From contig NZ_JMTB01000029.1 in NCBI RefSeq assembly GCF_000734965.1, positions 1 through 56,659 on the forward strand: DNA of 56,659 nt, in the 5' to 3' direction. Positions within the stretch are counted from its first letter, which is position 1. Each line of letters starts with the position of its first letter. The notes under the pieces are model-generated. The model was not told the origin of the DNA. It did no database searches and saw only the letters and a list, made by a program, of their open reading frames with translations. Made by a program: the position numbers and the translations under genes. This DNA comes from Trabulsiella guamensis ATCC 49490. GTDB taxonomy: Bacteria > Pseudomonadota > Gammaproteobacteria > Enterobacterales > Enterobacteriaceae. Of this stretch, positions 9,429 to 17,888 are shown piece by piece.

Positions 9429-9803
9429 TCAGGGCGCAGGTTGATGGCAGACGACCTCAATATTGTGTCCATCGGGATCAATAACGAAAGCAGCGTAATA
9501 GTTAGCGTGATAATGCGAACGTAAACCCGGAGCGCCATTATCTTTACCGCCAGCGTCGAGCGCCTGATGGTAAAATGCATCAACTTGCTGACGAGTCTCA
9601 GCCACAAAGGCAATATGCAGGTGCGCGGGTTTTTCAGCGGACTGGAACAGACACAGCGATGATTTGTCATCCGTGCTAAGTTCAACACCGTAATCGGGAG
9701 TGCCTTCTGAAACCAGTCTGATGCCAAGCGGCTCAAGTGCATTGAGGTAGAAAGTCTTGCTGGCTTCAAAATCGCTAACACCGAACTTAACGTGGTCAAA
9801 CAT
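9429..9803 (-). CDS. VOC-superfamily (glyoxalase-like) protein
   Basis: Small protein of 124 aa when started at the ATG at 9803, which has AGGAG five bases upstream; a longer in-frame start at 9845 lacks an SD. It begins MFDHVKFGVSDFEASKTFYL, a typical VOC beta-alpha-beta opening, and ends with FVIDPDGHNIEVVCH, the second metal-side motif of the fold. The metal ligands expected are the early histidine (DHVKF), a glutamate (GVELS) and the late glutamate (NIEVV). Such single-module VOC proteins act as dimers and include isomerases, dioxygenases and drug-binding proteins; substrate cannot be told. It lies alone between uxaB and the two-component system. Confidence 0.8.
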   Translation of the reverse strand: MFDHVKFGVSDFEASKTFYLNALEPLGIRLVSEGTPDYGVELSTDDKSSLCLFQSAEKPAHLHIAFVAETRQQVDAFYHQALDAGGKDNGAPGLRSHYHANYYAAFVIDPDGHNIEVVCHQPAP

Positions 9804-10195
9804 AGCATCTCCTGAACGTAATGTGTGAAAGATAGAGTTTAGCAAAAACGATGTTCGATGCTGGTGCAGGATGATTTGCGGTTAGTTTTCATCGATGGAA
9901 TGATATCCATGGTGAGCAGAACAAAAAAACAGCCAAAATCGACCAGGGCAATCAGGTCCGCAAAACGCTGGATTCCGCCTGACTCTATGTTAGTGCGCAT
10001 AATGAATATTATGTTAAATGATATGTGAACCTACGGCCACTCCTGGATAACTCTTTACCCCGCCCCTGATTACCACTATTAACGCTCACATCTTTACATC
10101 GCGCCAGCTCACAACTTTTTCTTAACAATTAACACCGTCCATTTACACATGCTAGTCTGCACAAATGTTTTTCCTTCTGTCCTGTCACTGGTCAT
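9804..10195. promoter_or_regulatory. 392-bp intergenic region with promoter for the sensor kinase
   Basis: No convincing gene is present. A candidate promoter for the two-component genes is TTAACA (10129-10134), 18-bp spacer, TAGTCT (10153-10158) with an extended TGC element. A perfect palindrome CATAAT-GAAT-ATTATG lies at 9998-10013 and may be a regulator site. The part before about 9990 resembles neither a coding sequence nor a repeat that I recognise. Confidence 0.45.
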
Positions 10196-11818
10196 ATGAA
10201 ACGCAGACTCTCTTTTCAGGTAAAACTTTTTCTGGCGCTGGTATTCTTTTCCTGCCTGCTGTTAGCCCTGCTTGGGGTGATCCTGTTTCATTTCATTGAC
10301 AGACAACTTCATCACGACCTTGGTCAACGCGCCCGCATTCAGGCAAGTCAAATAGCATTGATGCCAGGTCTTGCGGAAAAAGTTGCCGCCAGAGATATCC
10401 CTGCTATTGCCCGTCTGATTCAGCCGCTGCGTAACAAAAGTGATGCCAGTTATGTTGTTATCGGCGATACCCTCGAGCAGCATCTGTATCACTCGGAATC
10501 ACCGGAACGCATTAATTTACCGATGATCGGTGGAGATAATGCGGAAGTCTTAAAAGGGAAAACCATTATTTCCGTTCGTAAAGGCGGAATTGGGGTTTCA
10601 TTACGCAGCAAAGCACCGATTTTCAATGCACAGCATCAGGTGATCGGGATTGTCTCGGTCGGATATCTGACTTCCTATATTGCCAATATCAATGCCCGTA
10701 TCCTTTGGCAGTCCGGGCTGTATGGCATCGCCCTTCTGCTGTCGCTGTTTATTTTTTCCTGGCTGTTTACCCGTAACCTTAAAAAACAGATGTTCTGGCT
10801 CGAACCGAAAGATATTGCCCGCCTCGTTCTGCAACAAAAAGCACTGCTAGAGGCCATGTATGAAGGCGTATTTGCCGTTAACGATGAAAAACAGCTGATT
10901 TTAATTAACCGTGCCGCCAGAGAGTTGCTGGATATTCGTCAGAGTGAGAAAGAGCTCATTGGCAAACCTCTGGAAGATGTTCTGCAAACGTCTCCGGGTT
11001 TTTTATCTCAACGCTTTGCGACAAACAATGGCAACCACGATCAGATCGCGGTGCTTAATCAACGGGAAGTGATCGTTAACCGTGTCGCGATTGAGGTCGA
11101 GCCCGGCATTGAAAGCGGCTGGGTCTACAGCTTTCGTGACAAAAACGACATTAATACGCTCAGTAGCCAGTTGAGCCAGATCAGACGCTACGCGGATAAC
11201 TTACGCATCATGCGCCATGAACAGATGAACTGGACTGCAACGCTCGTGGGGCTATTACAGATGAAACACTATGACGAAGCGATCCGCTATATTCAGGTGC
11301 AATCGGAGGGTGCGCAAAAAGTGCTCGACTTCGTCTCTGCTCATTTCTCCTCCCCGGCGTTGTGCGGTCTGCTATTAGGGAAATATGTCAGCGCACGAGA
11401 GAAAGGGATTGAGTTGCAGTTTGATCCCGCATGTCATCTGACCCGAATGCCCTCTTCAATCACCGAAACAGAACTGATTTCGGTGATTGGTAACTTGCTG
11501 GATAACGCTGTCGATGCCACCCTTAACGCCGCAGTCCCGGACGCCGTCGAACTCTATATTTCAGACAGAAACCATGAGCTATTGATAGAAGTGGCCGATC
11601 GCGGCTGCGGTGTGGATGACGCCCTGAAACCACACATCTTCAGGCAAGGATTTAGTAGTAAACCTGAAAGTGGTAACGAAATCGTGGGTACAGAGCACGG
11701 TATCGGTCTGTTTTTGGTGGCAGGATATATCGATAAGGCTGGCGGCAACATAGAAATCTCCGATAACCTTCCGCAAGGCACTATATTTTCAGCGTTTATT
11801 CCATATCGACAGGGCTAA
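10196..11818 (+). CDS. CitA/DpiB-type sensor histidine kinase
   Basis: Membrane kinase of 540 aa in the carboxylate-sensing CitA/DcuS family. TM1 is at about 10-33, then an extracytoplasmic PAS/sCache sensor (about 40-170, with GIGVSLRSKAPIF, the region that binds carboxylates in CitA), TM2 (about 172-192), a cytosolic PAS domain (about 215-320), and a phosphoacceptor helix with RHEQMNW (His about 340). The ATPase lobe has NLLDNAVDAT, DRGCGV and TEHGIGLFL. The motif RHEQMNWTATLVGLLQMK is much closer to DpiB/CitA than to DcuS. It is followed after 3 bp by its response regulator and then by an ABC importer, suggesting that it senses a substrate of that importer. The ligand is likely a di- or tricarboxylate (inference). 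Confidence 0.9.
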   Translation: MKRRLSFQVKLFLALVFFSCLLLALLGVILFHFIDRQLHHDLGQRARIQASQIALMPGLAEKVAARDIPAIARLIQPLRNKSDASYVVIGDTLEQHLYHSESPERINLPMIGGDNAEVLKGKTIISVRKGGIGVSLRSKAPIFNAQHQVIGIVSVGYLTSYIANINARILWQSGLYGIALLLSLFIFSWLFTRNLKKQMFWLEPKDIARLVLQQKALLEAMYEGVFAVNDEKQLILINRAARELLDIRQSEKELIGKPLEDVLQTSPGFLSQRFATNNGNHDQIAVLNQREVIVNRVAIEVEPGIESGWVYSFRDKNDINTLSSQLSQIRRYADNLRIMRHEQMNWTATLVGLLQMKHYDEAIRYIQVQSEGAQKVLDFVSAHFSSPALCGLLLGKYVSAREKGIELQFDPACHLTRMPSSITETELISVIGNLLDNAVDATLNAAVPDAVELYISDRNHELLIEVADRGCGVDDALKPHIFRQGFSSKPESGNEIVGTEHGIGLFLVAGYIDKAGGNIEISDNLPQGTIFSAFIPYRQG

Positions 11819-11821
11819 AGC

Positions 11822-12523
11822 ATGACGACGACCCGCGCACTCAGTGTGGTTATTGTTGAGGATGAACCCCACCTCGCAGAGCTACATCGCGAGTATATCG
11901 AACAGAATTTTCACCTGCGAATTGTCGGTATTGCGACGTCGATTGAACAGGCGCACAGCCTGATCCGTGAGCATCGACCCCGCCTGATTCTCCTCGACAA
12001 TTATCTTCCTGATGGTAAGGGCGTGGAGCTTATTGATAGTCCGCTGCTGAAAAGTTTTGAGTGTTCGGTCATCTTTATTACCGCAGCGACCGACATGCAA
12101 ACCTGTAGCCATGCCATGCGCAGTGGCGCATTCGACTACCTGATCAAGCCGGTATTTTTCCAGCGACTGCACGCTTCGCTGGAACGGTTTATGCGTTTCA
12201 TTCACACTGTGCAGCAGGTAAAAGTAGTCGATCAGCATGCGCTGGATCGTCTGTTTAACCTGCCGGCTGCGGAATCCCCTCACCCGCCTTCCACAAAGGG
12301 AATTGAGCCCAATACCCTGGATCGCATTAAACGATTCTTCGCAGATAACCCCGGGAGCAATATGTCAGTGGAAGACGTTGTGGAGAACGTCGGGATCAGT
12401 AAAACGACGGGGCGCCGGTATCTCGAATATTGTGTGGAGAGCGGGTTTGTCAGCATCGAAATGCTGTACGGCAATATTGGTCACCCGAGAAGACTGTATC
12501 GCAAAGTGCCAGACAAGTCGTAA
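11822..12523 (+). CDS. CitB/DpiA-type response regulator
   Basis: Protein of 233 aa. The receiver domain (about 1-125) has VIVEDEPHLAELH, the phosphoacceptor Asp in LILLDNYLPDG (about residue 59), conserved Thr in FITAATD and Lys in YLIKPV. The C-terminal part is the CitB/DcuR-type winged HTH (about 155-230, with SVEDVVENVGISKTTGRRYLEY cut across two helices). Members bind AT-rich sites upstream of carboxylate transport genes. It lies three bases after the kinase gene, probably in one transcript. The downstream ABC operon in the same direction is the obvious target. Confidence 0.92.
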   Translation: MTTTRALSVVIVEDEPHLAELHREYIEQNFHLRIVGIATSIEQAHSLIREHRPRLILLDNYLPDGKGVELIDSPLLKSFECSVIFITAATDMQTCSHAMRSGAFDYLIKPVFFQRLHASLERFMRFIHTVQQVKVVDQHALDRLFNLPAAESPHPPSTKGIEPNTLDRIKRFFADNPGSNMSVEDVVENVGISKTTGRRYLEYCVESGFVSIEMLYGNIGHPRRLYRKVPDKS

Positions 12524-12622
12524 ACGGCACTGTTCGTTAGCTAACCTTCGTGGATTTAATGGTGTTAATTCCCCAAATTACGCCGACAATCACACTTCGG
12601 AACCGGAACCCCTCCTGACCTG

Positions 12623-12650
12623 TTGCCTGCGCTGCCGCATCCGCTATGTT
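12623..12650 (+). promoter_or_regulatory. Candidate promoter of the ABC importer operon
   Basis: TTGCCT (12623-12628), 16-bp spacer, TATGTT (12645-12650), 41 bp before the binding-protein start. Inferred from position and fit only. Confidence 0.35.
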
Positions 12651-12690
12651 GACCTTTAGTTCCTCAAATGTAACTAAAAGGTTAATTATA

Positions 12691-13779
12691 ATGTCGAACA
12701 CATGCCGAATTTCTCTGATTACCGCTGCCGTACTGTTCTCAACGACTGCCATGTCTGCCTTACCGCAGGGTTACCCTGCTGAGTATCAAAAAGTCGTAGA
12801 TGCTGCGACCAAAGAAGGCAAAGTGGTGATTTATTCTACTACCGACACCAAGGCCGCCGGGCCGCTGATCGAGGGCTTCGAAAAGACCTATCCGGGTATT
12901 AAAGTTGAATACAACGACATGAACAGCACCGAGTTGTACAACCGCTTTATCAGTGAACAGGCTTCCGGCGGAGGTAGCGGTGATGTGGTCTGGAGTTCAT
13001 CGATGGATACCGGGCTGAAACTCGCCACTGACTATGCCATGGAGTATAAATCTCCCGAACAAAACCAGTTGCCGAAATGGGCGGTCTGGAATGATAAGGC
13101 TTACGGCACGACCTATGAACCGGTGGTGTTCATCTACAACAAACGGCTGATCCCGGCCGGTGATGTGCCGGATTCACACGCCGCGCTGGCAAAACTTATC
13201 GCCAGTCAGACGGACAAATTTAAGAGCAAAGTCACCACCTACGACATCGAAAAATCAGGTCTTGGCTTTATGCTTTCCGTGCAGGACTATAAAGCTGATC
13301 CCAATTATTTCAAAACGCTGGCTGACGTCGCTAAAGGCGGCTTAGCCGTGCAGTCGTCTACCGGCACTATGATGGAAAGGGTTTCATCGGGTGAAAACCT
13401 GATTGGCTTTAACATCCTGGGTTCCTACGCCGAAGCACGCGCGAAGAACGATCCGTCACTGGGGATCGCCTATCCGAAAGATTACACTCTGGTTTTATCA
13501 CGCGTCTCTTTCATCAGCCAGCAGGCGCAAAACAGCAACGCTGCTAAGCTGTGGCTGGACTATGTCCTGTCGGAAAAAGGGCAAAGTATCCTGGCAAATC
13601 AGGCAGATATTCCCTCCATTCGTAACGATATCGAAGGCAAAAATGATATCGCAGGGCTGACAAACGTCCTCGGTAACGCGCTGAAACCGATCCCGGTTGA
13701 TGAAAGCCTGCTGGAATATCTGCAACCGAAAAAACGTCTGGATTACATCAAACAGTGGCGGGCTGCCGCCGCCAAATAA
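12691..13779 (+). CDS. Periplasmic binding protein of FbpA/AfuA-like ABC importer
   Basis: Start at ATG 12691 with AAAAGG nine bases upstream; the longer frame beginning 12646 overlaps the promoter. The 362-aa product begins with a signal peptide ending in AMSA (about residues 1-24). It belongs to the family 1 extracellular solute-binding proteins related to ferric (FbpA) and sugar-phosphate (AfuA) binders: GKVVIYSTTDTKAAGPLI, FEKTYPGIKVEYND, SGGGSGDVVWSSSMD and SYAEARAKNDPSLG are visible. It captures substrate for the permease and ATPase that follow. The adjacent CitA-type sensor points to a carboxylate or metal-carboxylate ligand; this is inference, and iron or an organic phosphate remain possible. 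Confidence 0.9.
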   Translation: MSNTCRISLITAAVLFSTTAMSALPQGYPAEYQKVVDAATKEGKVVIYSTTDTKAAGPLIEGFEKTYPGIKVEYNDMNSTELYNRFISEQASGGGSGDVVWSSSMDTGLKLATDYAMEYKSPEQNQLPKWAVWNDKAYGTTYEPVVFIYNKRLIPAGDVPDSHAALAKLIASQTDKFKSKVTTYDIEKSGLGFMLSVQDYKADPNYFKTLADVAKGGLAVQSSTGTMMERVSSGENLIGFNILGSYAEARAKNDPSLGIAYPKDYTLVLSRVSFISQQAQNSNAAKLWLDYVLSEKGQSILANQADIPSIRNDIEGKNDIAGLTNVLGNALKPIPVDESLLEYLQPKKRLDYIKQWRAAAAK

Positions 13780-13792
13780 GGCGATGCCCTGA

Positions 13793-13820
13793 GCGCGATG
13801 CGTGCCATCGCGCCTCTTTT
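13793..13820 (+). terminator. Intra-operon hairpin after the binding-protein gene
   Basis: Perfect eight-pair stem GCGCGATG (13793-13800) / CATCGCGC (13806-13813) with loop CGTGC, followed by CTCTTTT. It sits in the 88-bp gap between binding protein and permease. Such hairpins protect the upstream mRNA 3' end and reduce permease expression; partial termination is likely. Confidence 0.6.
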
Positions 13821-13867
13821 CACTGACCTGACTTCGTTTTTCCGGGTTTCAACACCAGGGATATTCC

Positions 13868-15637
13868 ATGAATACATTACACAGAAAGTGGCAAAGTCTG
13901 CCGCGCGGCGTTGTGGTGTTGATAACCGCGCTGGTTATCTATGTGCCTTTGTCGTTTATCGTAATCCAGAGCTTCTTGTCTGCCCCCTTCTTTTCACCGG
14001 CAAAAGCGTGGAGTCTGGAATCATTTGGTTTTATTTTCACCGATCCGGATTTTTATAAGGCGCTGAGAAGCGGTTTTATTCTCGCGTTCGGGCTGGTGAT
14101 TATCGCCATCCCGCTCGGCGGCGTGCTGGCGTTTCTGATGGTGCGTACCGATTTGCCGGGACGTCGTCTGATTGAGCCGTTGATCCTCGTGCCGATTTTT
14201 GTTTCGCCGATGGTGCTTGGGTTTGGCTATGTCGTGGCGGCCGGGCCGGTTGGATTTTTGTCGCTATGGGCGCAATCACTGATCGGTTTTGTCCCGTGGA
14301 ATATCTATGACATGTCCAGCATCGTGATCATCGCCGGCCTGACGCATGTACCGCATGCCTATCTGTATATCTCCTCGGCGCTGCGCAGCGTGGGCTCGGA
14401 TGTTGAAGAAGCGGCGCGAACGGCGGGGGCATCCCCCTTACAGGTAATGACCTCGGTCAGTTTGCCGATGGTACGCCCGTCGATCCTGTACGCCATCGTA
14501 CTGCTGTTCTTCCTCGGGCTGGAAGTGTTTGGTCTGATGCTGGTACTCGGCGATCCTGAAGGTAACATGGTGCTGGCAACCTATCTGTACCAACTCACCA
14601 ACAAACTCGGCACCCCTTCTTATCACCTGATGGCGGCGGTGGCCGTGGTGCTGATCTGTATCACCATCCCGCTGGTGATGTTGCAGCGTCGACTGATGCG
14701 TACCGCCAACCGCTTCGTGACAATGAAAGGCAAGGCCTCACAGGCGCGTGCTTTACCGCTGGGAAAATGGCGCTGGGTGGCAGGTGCGGTGGTGGTGTTC
14801 TGGCTGACCATCACCATCGGCGTTCCCCTGCTTGGCGTGGTGCTGCGTGCGTTTATTTCTAACTGGGGCGTAGGCGTTTCCCTCTGGGATCAGCTCTCGC
14901 TCAGCACTTTCCGTACTATCTGGGCGCAACCGAACCTGCTACGCGCGATTGTTAACTCGATGTCCATCGGCGTGATTGGCGGAGCGCTGGCGGTCGCGTG
15001 CTATTTGTTTGTCGGCATCGCGATGCACCGCAAGCCGGACAACATCACCCGTTTTCTTGATTACAGCGTGCTGGTTCCGCGTGCGGTGCCTGGCCTGCTT
15101 GCCGGGCTGGCGTTTCTGTGGGTTTTTCTGTTCCTGCCGATGTGGCTGGATAACTCGTTGAAATCTGGCTGGCTTTCAGGGTTCACCTGGACGGACTGGA
15201 TGCGCGAAAACCTGATCGTCTGGTTGCGCTCGCTACGCAGCACTATCTTCAGCGTCTGGCTGGCTTACACCGTGGTGTGGATGGCATACGGGCTGAGGCT
15301 TATCTCATCAACGCTGTTGCAGGTGGGTCCGGAGCTTGAGGAGGCGGCACGCAGTACCGGCGCCACACGCGGGCAAGTGACCCGTCACGTCACGATCCCC
15401 CTGTCCCGCTATGGCCTTATCGGCTCCTGGTTGCTGATGTTCCTGATCTTTGAACGCGAATACTCAACGGGGGTTTATCTGCTCTCACCAGGTACGGAAA
15501 CCATCGGCTCAATGCTGGTTTCGCTGTGGGCGGCCGGGGCCATTGATATCGTGGCGGCGCTCTCCTTTATTAACATCCTGCTGGTCGTGGTCGGACTGGG
15601 CATTGCCCTTCGTTTTGGAGTCAAATTACATGATTGA
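13868..15637 (+). CDS. Fused two-domain ABC permease
   Basis: Inner-membrane permease of 589 aa made of two MetI-type permease halves fused in one chain, about twelve TM segments in all. Each half has an EAA loop that contacts the ATPase: EEAARTAGASPLQVMTSVSLP (split here as EEAARTAGA and SLPMVRP, about residue 180) and EEAARSTGATRGQ ... IPLSRYG (about 490-520). Fused permeases of this kind are typical of the ferric/AfuB-SfuB-like branch. It lies 88 bp after the binding protein and overlaps the ATPase gene by 8 bp, so the last two are translationally coupled. Confidence 0.93.
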   Translation: MNTLHRKWQSLPRGVVVLITALVIYVPLSFIVIQSFLSAPFFSPAKAWSLESFGFIFTDPDFYKALRSGFILAFGLVIIAIPLGGVLAFLMVRTDLPGRRLIEPLILVPIFVSPMVLGFGYVVAAGPVGFLSLWAQSLIGFVPWNIYDMSSIVIIAGLTHVPHAYLYISSALRSVGSDVEEAARTAGASPLQVMTSVSLPMVRPSILYAIVLLFFLGLEVFGLMLVLGDPEGNMVLATYLYQLTNKLGTPSYHLMAAVAVVLICITIPLVMLQRRLMRTANRFVTMKGKASQARALPLGKWRWVAGAVVVFWLTITIGVPLLGVVLRAFISNWGVGVSLWDQLSLSTFRTIWAQPNLLRAIVNSMSIGVIGGALAVACYLFVGIAMHRKPDNITRFLDYSVLVPRAVPGLLAGLAFLWVFLFLPMWLDNSLKSGWLSGFTWTDWMRENLIVWLRSLRSTIFSVWLAYTVVWMAYGLRLISSTLLQVGPELEEAARSTGATRGQVTRHVTIPLSRYGLIGSWLLMFLIFEREYSTGVYLLSPGTETIGSMLVSLWAAGAIDIVAALSFINILLVVVGLGIALRFGVKLHD

Positions 15638-16700
15638 ATTAGCGGTTGAGAATCTGCACTTAACCTACGGTGACAACCCGGTTTTAAAAGGTGTCTCCAT
15701 GGAGCTGAAGCGTGGCGAAGTTGTCTCCTTACTCGGGCCGTCCGGCAGCGGTAAAACCACCCTGCTGCGCGCCGTCGCCGGGCTGGAAAAACCTACTCAG
15801 GGATCGATTGTTATTGGCAAAAACAAAGTCTATGACGGCACACCCCGCAGCGAAATCCCGGCGGAAGAGCGTAATCTGGGTCTGGTTTTTCAGTCCTATG
15901 CGCTGTGGCCACACAAAACGGTTTTTGAAAATGTCGCTTATCCGCTAAAACTGCGTAAAGTCGCCACCAAAGAGATCAACCAGCGGGTTCAGGATGTGCT
16001 GGAACAACTGGGTCTGGGTCATCTTGGAAAACGTCACCCACACCAACTGTCAGGAGGGCAACAGCAACGCGTGGCCATTGGTCGGGCGCTGGTCTACAAC
16101 CCGCCGGTGACCCTGCTGGATGAGCCGCTGTCGAACCTGGATGCCAAGCTGCGCGAAGAGGCCCGCGTGTTTCTTCGCGAGCTGATTATCAAGCTTGGGT
16201 TATCGGCGCTGATGGTGACGCATGACCAAAATGAAGCGATGTCCATTTCCGACCGCATCCTGCTGCTTAACAACGGCAAAATTGAACAGCAAGGCACGCC
16301 ACAGGAAATGTATGCCACGCCAAAAACCTTGTTTACCGCAGAATTTATGGGCAGCAATAACCGTCTGCACGGCAAAGTTACTGAACTGCGCGATGGCAAA
16401 GCACGAATTGAAGGAAACGGCTGGGTGTTGTGGGGTCAGGCTGCAGAGGGCGTGCAAAGCGGCCAGGACGCCACAGCGGTGATCCGCGTCGAACGGGTGG
16501 CGGTGGTGGACGGCCCGGGAGAAAACCAGCTAGCACTACCCTTGCTTACCAGCATGTATCTGGGTGACCGGTGGGAATACCTGTTCCGCCCGTCAGGCGA
16601 TGATTTTGTTATTCGCGCCTATGGCAACGAGGTGCGCGATCCACAGCTTTGTCACCTCTCGCTGCCGGAAAAACATGTGTGGATTTTCGCGAAAAACTGA
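15630..16700 (+). CDS. ABC importer ATP-binding subunit
   Basis: Cytosolic ATPase of 356 aa starting at the ATG inside ATGATTGA at 15630, which overlaps the permease stop. Walker A GPSGSGKTT (about 37-45), Q-loop FQSYALWPH, signature LSGGQQQR (about 136), Walker B VTLLDEPLSNLD, and the switch histidine in MVTHDQNEA. The C-terminal 110 residues form a TOBE domain, as in FbpC and MalK-like subunits. It powers uptake by the preceding permease. An alternative upstream start at 15450 lies wholly inside the permease and is rejected. Confidence 0.93.
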   Translation: MIELAVENLHLTYGDNPVLKGVSMELKRGEVVSLLGPSGSGKTTLLRAVAGLEKPTQGSIVIGKNKVYDGTPRSEIPAEERNLGLVFQSYALWPHKTVFENVAYPLKLRKVATKEINQRVQDVLEQLGLGHLGKRHPHQLSGGQQQRVAIGRALVYNPPVTLLDEPLSNLDAKLREEARVFLRELIIKLGLSALMVTHDQNEAMSISDRILLLNNGKIEQQGTPQEMYATPKTLFTAEFMGSNNRLHGKVTELRDGKARIEGNGWVLWGQAAEGVQSGQDATAVIRVERVAVVDGPGENQLALPLLTSMYLGDRWEYLFRPSGDDFVIRAYGNEVRDPQLCHLSLPEKHVWIFAKN

Positions 16701-16708
16701 GAAGAGAC

Positions 16709-17197
16709 TTATCTCCACAACCAGCGAGGCGTTTTACGGCTGTACGCGTTCCATTGCTGACCAAACAGCCGTGCCATCTCTGTTTCTTCGAACTGAATAT
16801 GCAATGTGGTAATCAGCATAACCAGCAGCGGCGTGACCAGTAACCCCACGACGCTGCTCAGCCCCGTCGCAGCGCTAAGATGCATCCCGACAAACCCCAG
16901 ATAGACTGGATTGCGCGAGAATTTGTAGCAACCTTCAATGACCAGCGTTTTGGTTTTATCTGGCTGCAGCGCATTGATCGTCGTATTGCGGGATATCAGT
17001 TGCAGCAACCCGGTAATGATAAGACACAGGCTAAGCCCCCCTATCACTGCGGCGGCGCAGGAAGTCAGAGGCAAGGTAATGAAACGGCGCCACTGCATGA
17101 TAGCTGGCCAACTGGTCAACACATCAAACAGCAGAAACAGGACCAGCAATACCGGTGGCGGGAAAAAAAGCCGGATTCGGGCGCGAAATGTGTTCAT
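16709..17197 (-). CDS. Isoprenylcysteine carboxyl methyltransferase-like membrane protein
   Basis: Small integral membrane protein of 162 aa, start at 17197 with GGGAGG four bases upstream. It has four hydrophobic segments (about 10-30, 45-70, 100-125 and a re-entrant piece) and the PEMT/ICMT signature: RNPVYLGFVGMHL (about residue 95-107) and the C-terminal FEETEMARLFGQQWNAY, including the E-E pair and W/Y residues that bind S-adenosylmethionine. Bacterial members methylate unknown lipophilic substrates. It converges with the ABC operon (8 bp away) and lies 23 bp downstream of bdcR, so it may be read with bdcR. Confidence 0.8.
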   Translation of the reverse strand: MNTFRARIRLFFPPPVLLVLFLLFDVLTSWPAIMQWRRFITLPLTSCAAAVIGGLSLCLIITGLLQLISRNTTINALQPDKTKTLVIEGCYKFSRNPVYLGFVGMHLSAATGLSSVVGLLVTPLLVMLITTLHIQFEETEMARLFGQQWNAYSRKTPRWLWR

Positions 17198-17220
17198 GTA
17201 GCCTCCCTGCAATCTTTGTA

Positions 17221-17811
17221 TCAGTCCGGAAGCAACTGTTCCAGTACCAGACCGCTCAGGCGCACGGTTTCCTGAAGACGTGCCAGTGAATGCCCTGCCC
17301 GCGCTTTGATCGACAGGCCTGCCATAATAGTCGCCATAAAATCAGTTACCCGTGCGGCATCGTCCGGATAACGTCTGGCGATAAAGGCGCGAATTTGATC
17401 TTCTGCCGCCTTGTGTAAATCACACGCCGCTTCACGCGCCTGCTGATCGTTACAGTGCGTGCCTTCAAGAACCAGGCAACCGGTCGCAACCGGATCGGCA
17501 ACATAACGCCGGGCCGCTTCGTTTAACACGCCGATGAGCCCCTGGGCGACCGGACGATCCTCACGCAAAAGCACTTCAAACGGAATGGCACCAGTACAGG
17601 TATAACGCGCCAGTACACGTTCATATAACCCGAGTTTGCTGCCGAACGCCGCATAGAAACTGGGCGGGTTAATTCCAAACGCTTTGGTCAAATCTGCCAC
17701 GCTCAGTGCGTCATAACCTTTTGAATGAAAAAGATGTTGAGCAATTTCTACCGCCTGCTCCGCGTCGAATTTGCGTGGACGTCCCGGGGCGCGGCTATTT
17801 TTTGTAGTCAT
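17221..17811 (-). CDS. bdcR: TetR-family repressor BdcR
   Basis: Regulator of 196 aa when started at ATG 17811 (MTTKNSRAPGRPRKFD); an upstream in-frame start at 17850 overlaps the operators. The N-terminal HTH includes LSVADLTKAFGINPPSFYAAFGSK (two pieces of about 12 residues, helices 2-3). The C-terminal ligand domain has several cysteines (TGCLVLEGTHC). The divergent gene is bdcA, exactly as in E. coli bdcR/bdcA (yjgJ/yjgI), where BdcR represses bdcA. The start codon itself lies inside an operator-like palindrome, implying tight autorepression. Confidence 0.9.
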   Translation of the reverse strand: MTTKNSRAPGRPRKFDAEQAVEIAQHLFHSKGYDALSVADLTKAFGINPPSFYAAFGSKLGLYERVLARYTCTGAIPFEVLLREDRPVAQGLIGVLNEAARRYVADPVATGCLVLEGTHCNDQQAREAACDLHKAAEDQIRAFIARRYPDDAARVTDFMATIMAGLSIKARAGHSLARLQETVRLSGLVLEQLLPD

Positions 17812-17818
17812 TACTACA
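17803..17818. promoter_or_regulatory. BdcR operator 1 (perfect palindrome)
   Basis: TGTAGT-CATT-ACTACA is a perfect inverted repeat that covers the bdcR start codon (17809-17811). It shares sequence with the second site 49 bp away, supporting a single protein binding both. Confidence 0.7.
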
Positions 17819-17825
17819 TAACTCC

Positions 17826-17870
17826 TTGACAGCCCATTTGACTGCGACATATTGTAATCATCACTACAAT
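17826..17870 (+). promoter_or_regulatory. bdcA promoter with BdcR operator 2
   Basis: A -35 TTGACA lies at 17826-17831, with a weak -10 (TATTGT or CATATT) around 17848-17855. The near-palindrome TTGTAATCATCACTACAA (17852-17869), one mismatch pair, covers the -10 and start region and matches operator 1. Binding there would block bdcA transcription. Confidence 0.65.
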
Positions 17871-17888
17871 ATCACAAAGGACACTCTT

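Noticed and set aside
15450-15629. Extended N-terminus for the ABC ATPase from 15450
   Set aside because: This part lies wholly within the permease gene and reads as random sequence; the ATPase family starts at 15630.
12691-16700. Naming the importer AfuABC (hexose phosphate uptake)
   Set aside because: Architecture fits, but the regulator pair is CitA/CitB-like rather than UhpA/UhpB-like, and the binding-site residues cannot be judged by eye.
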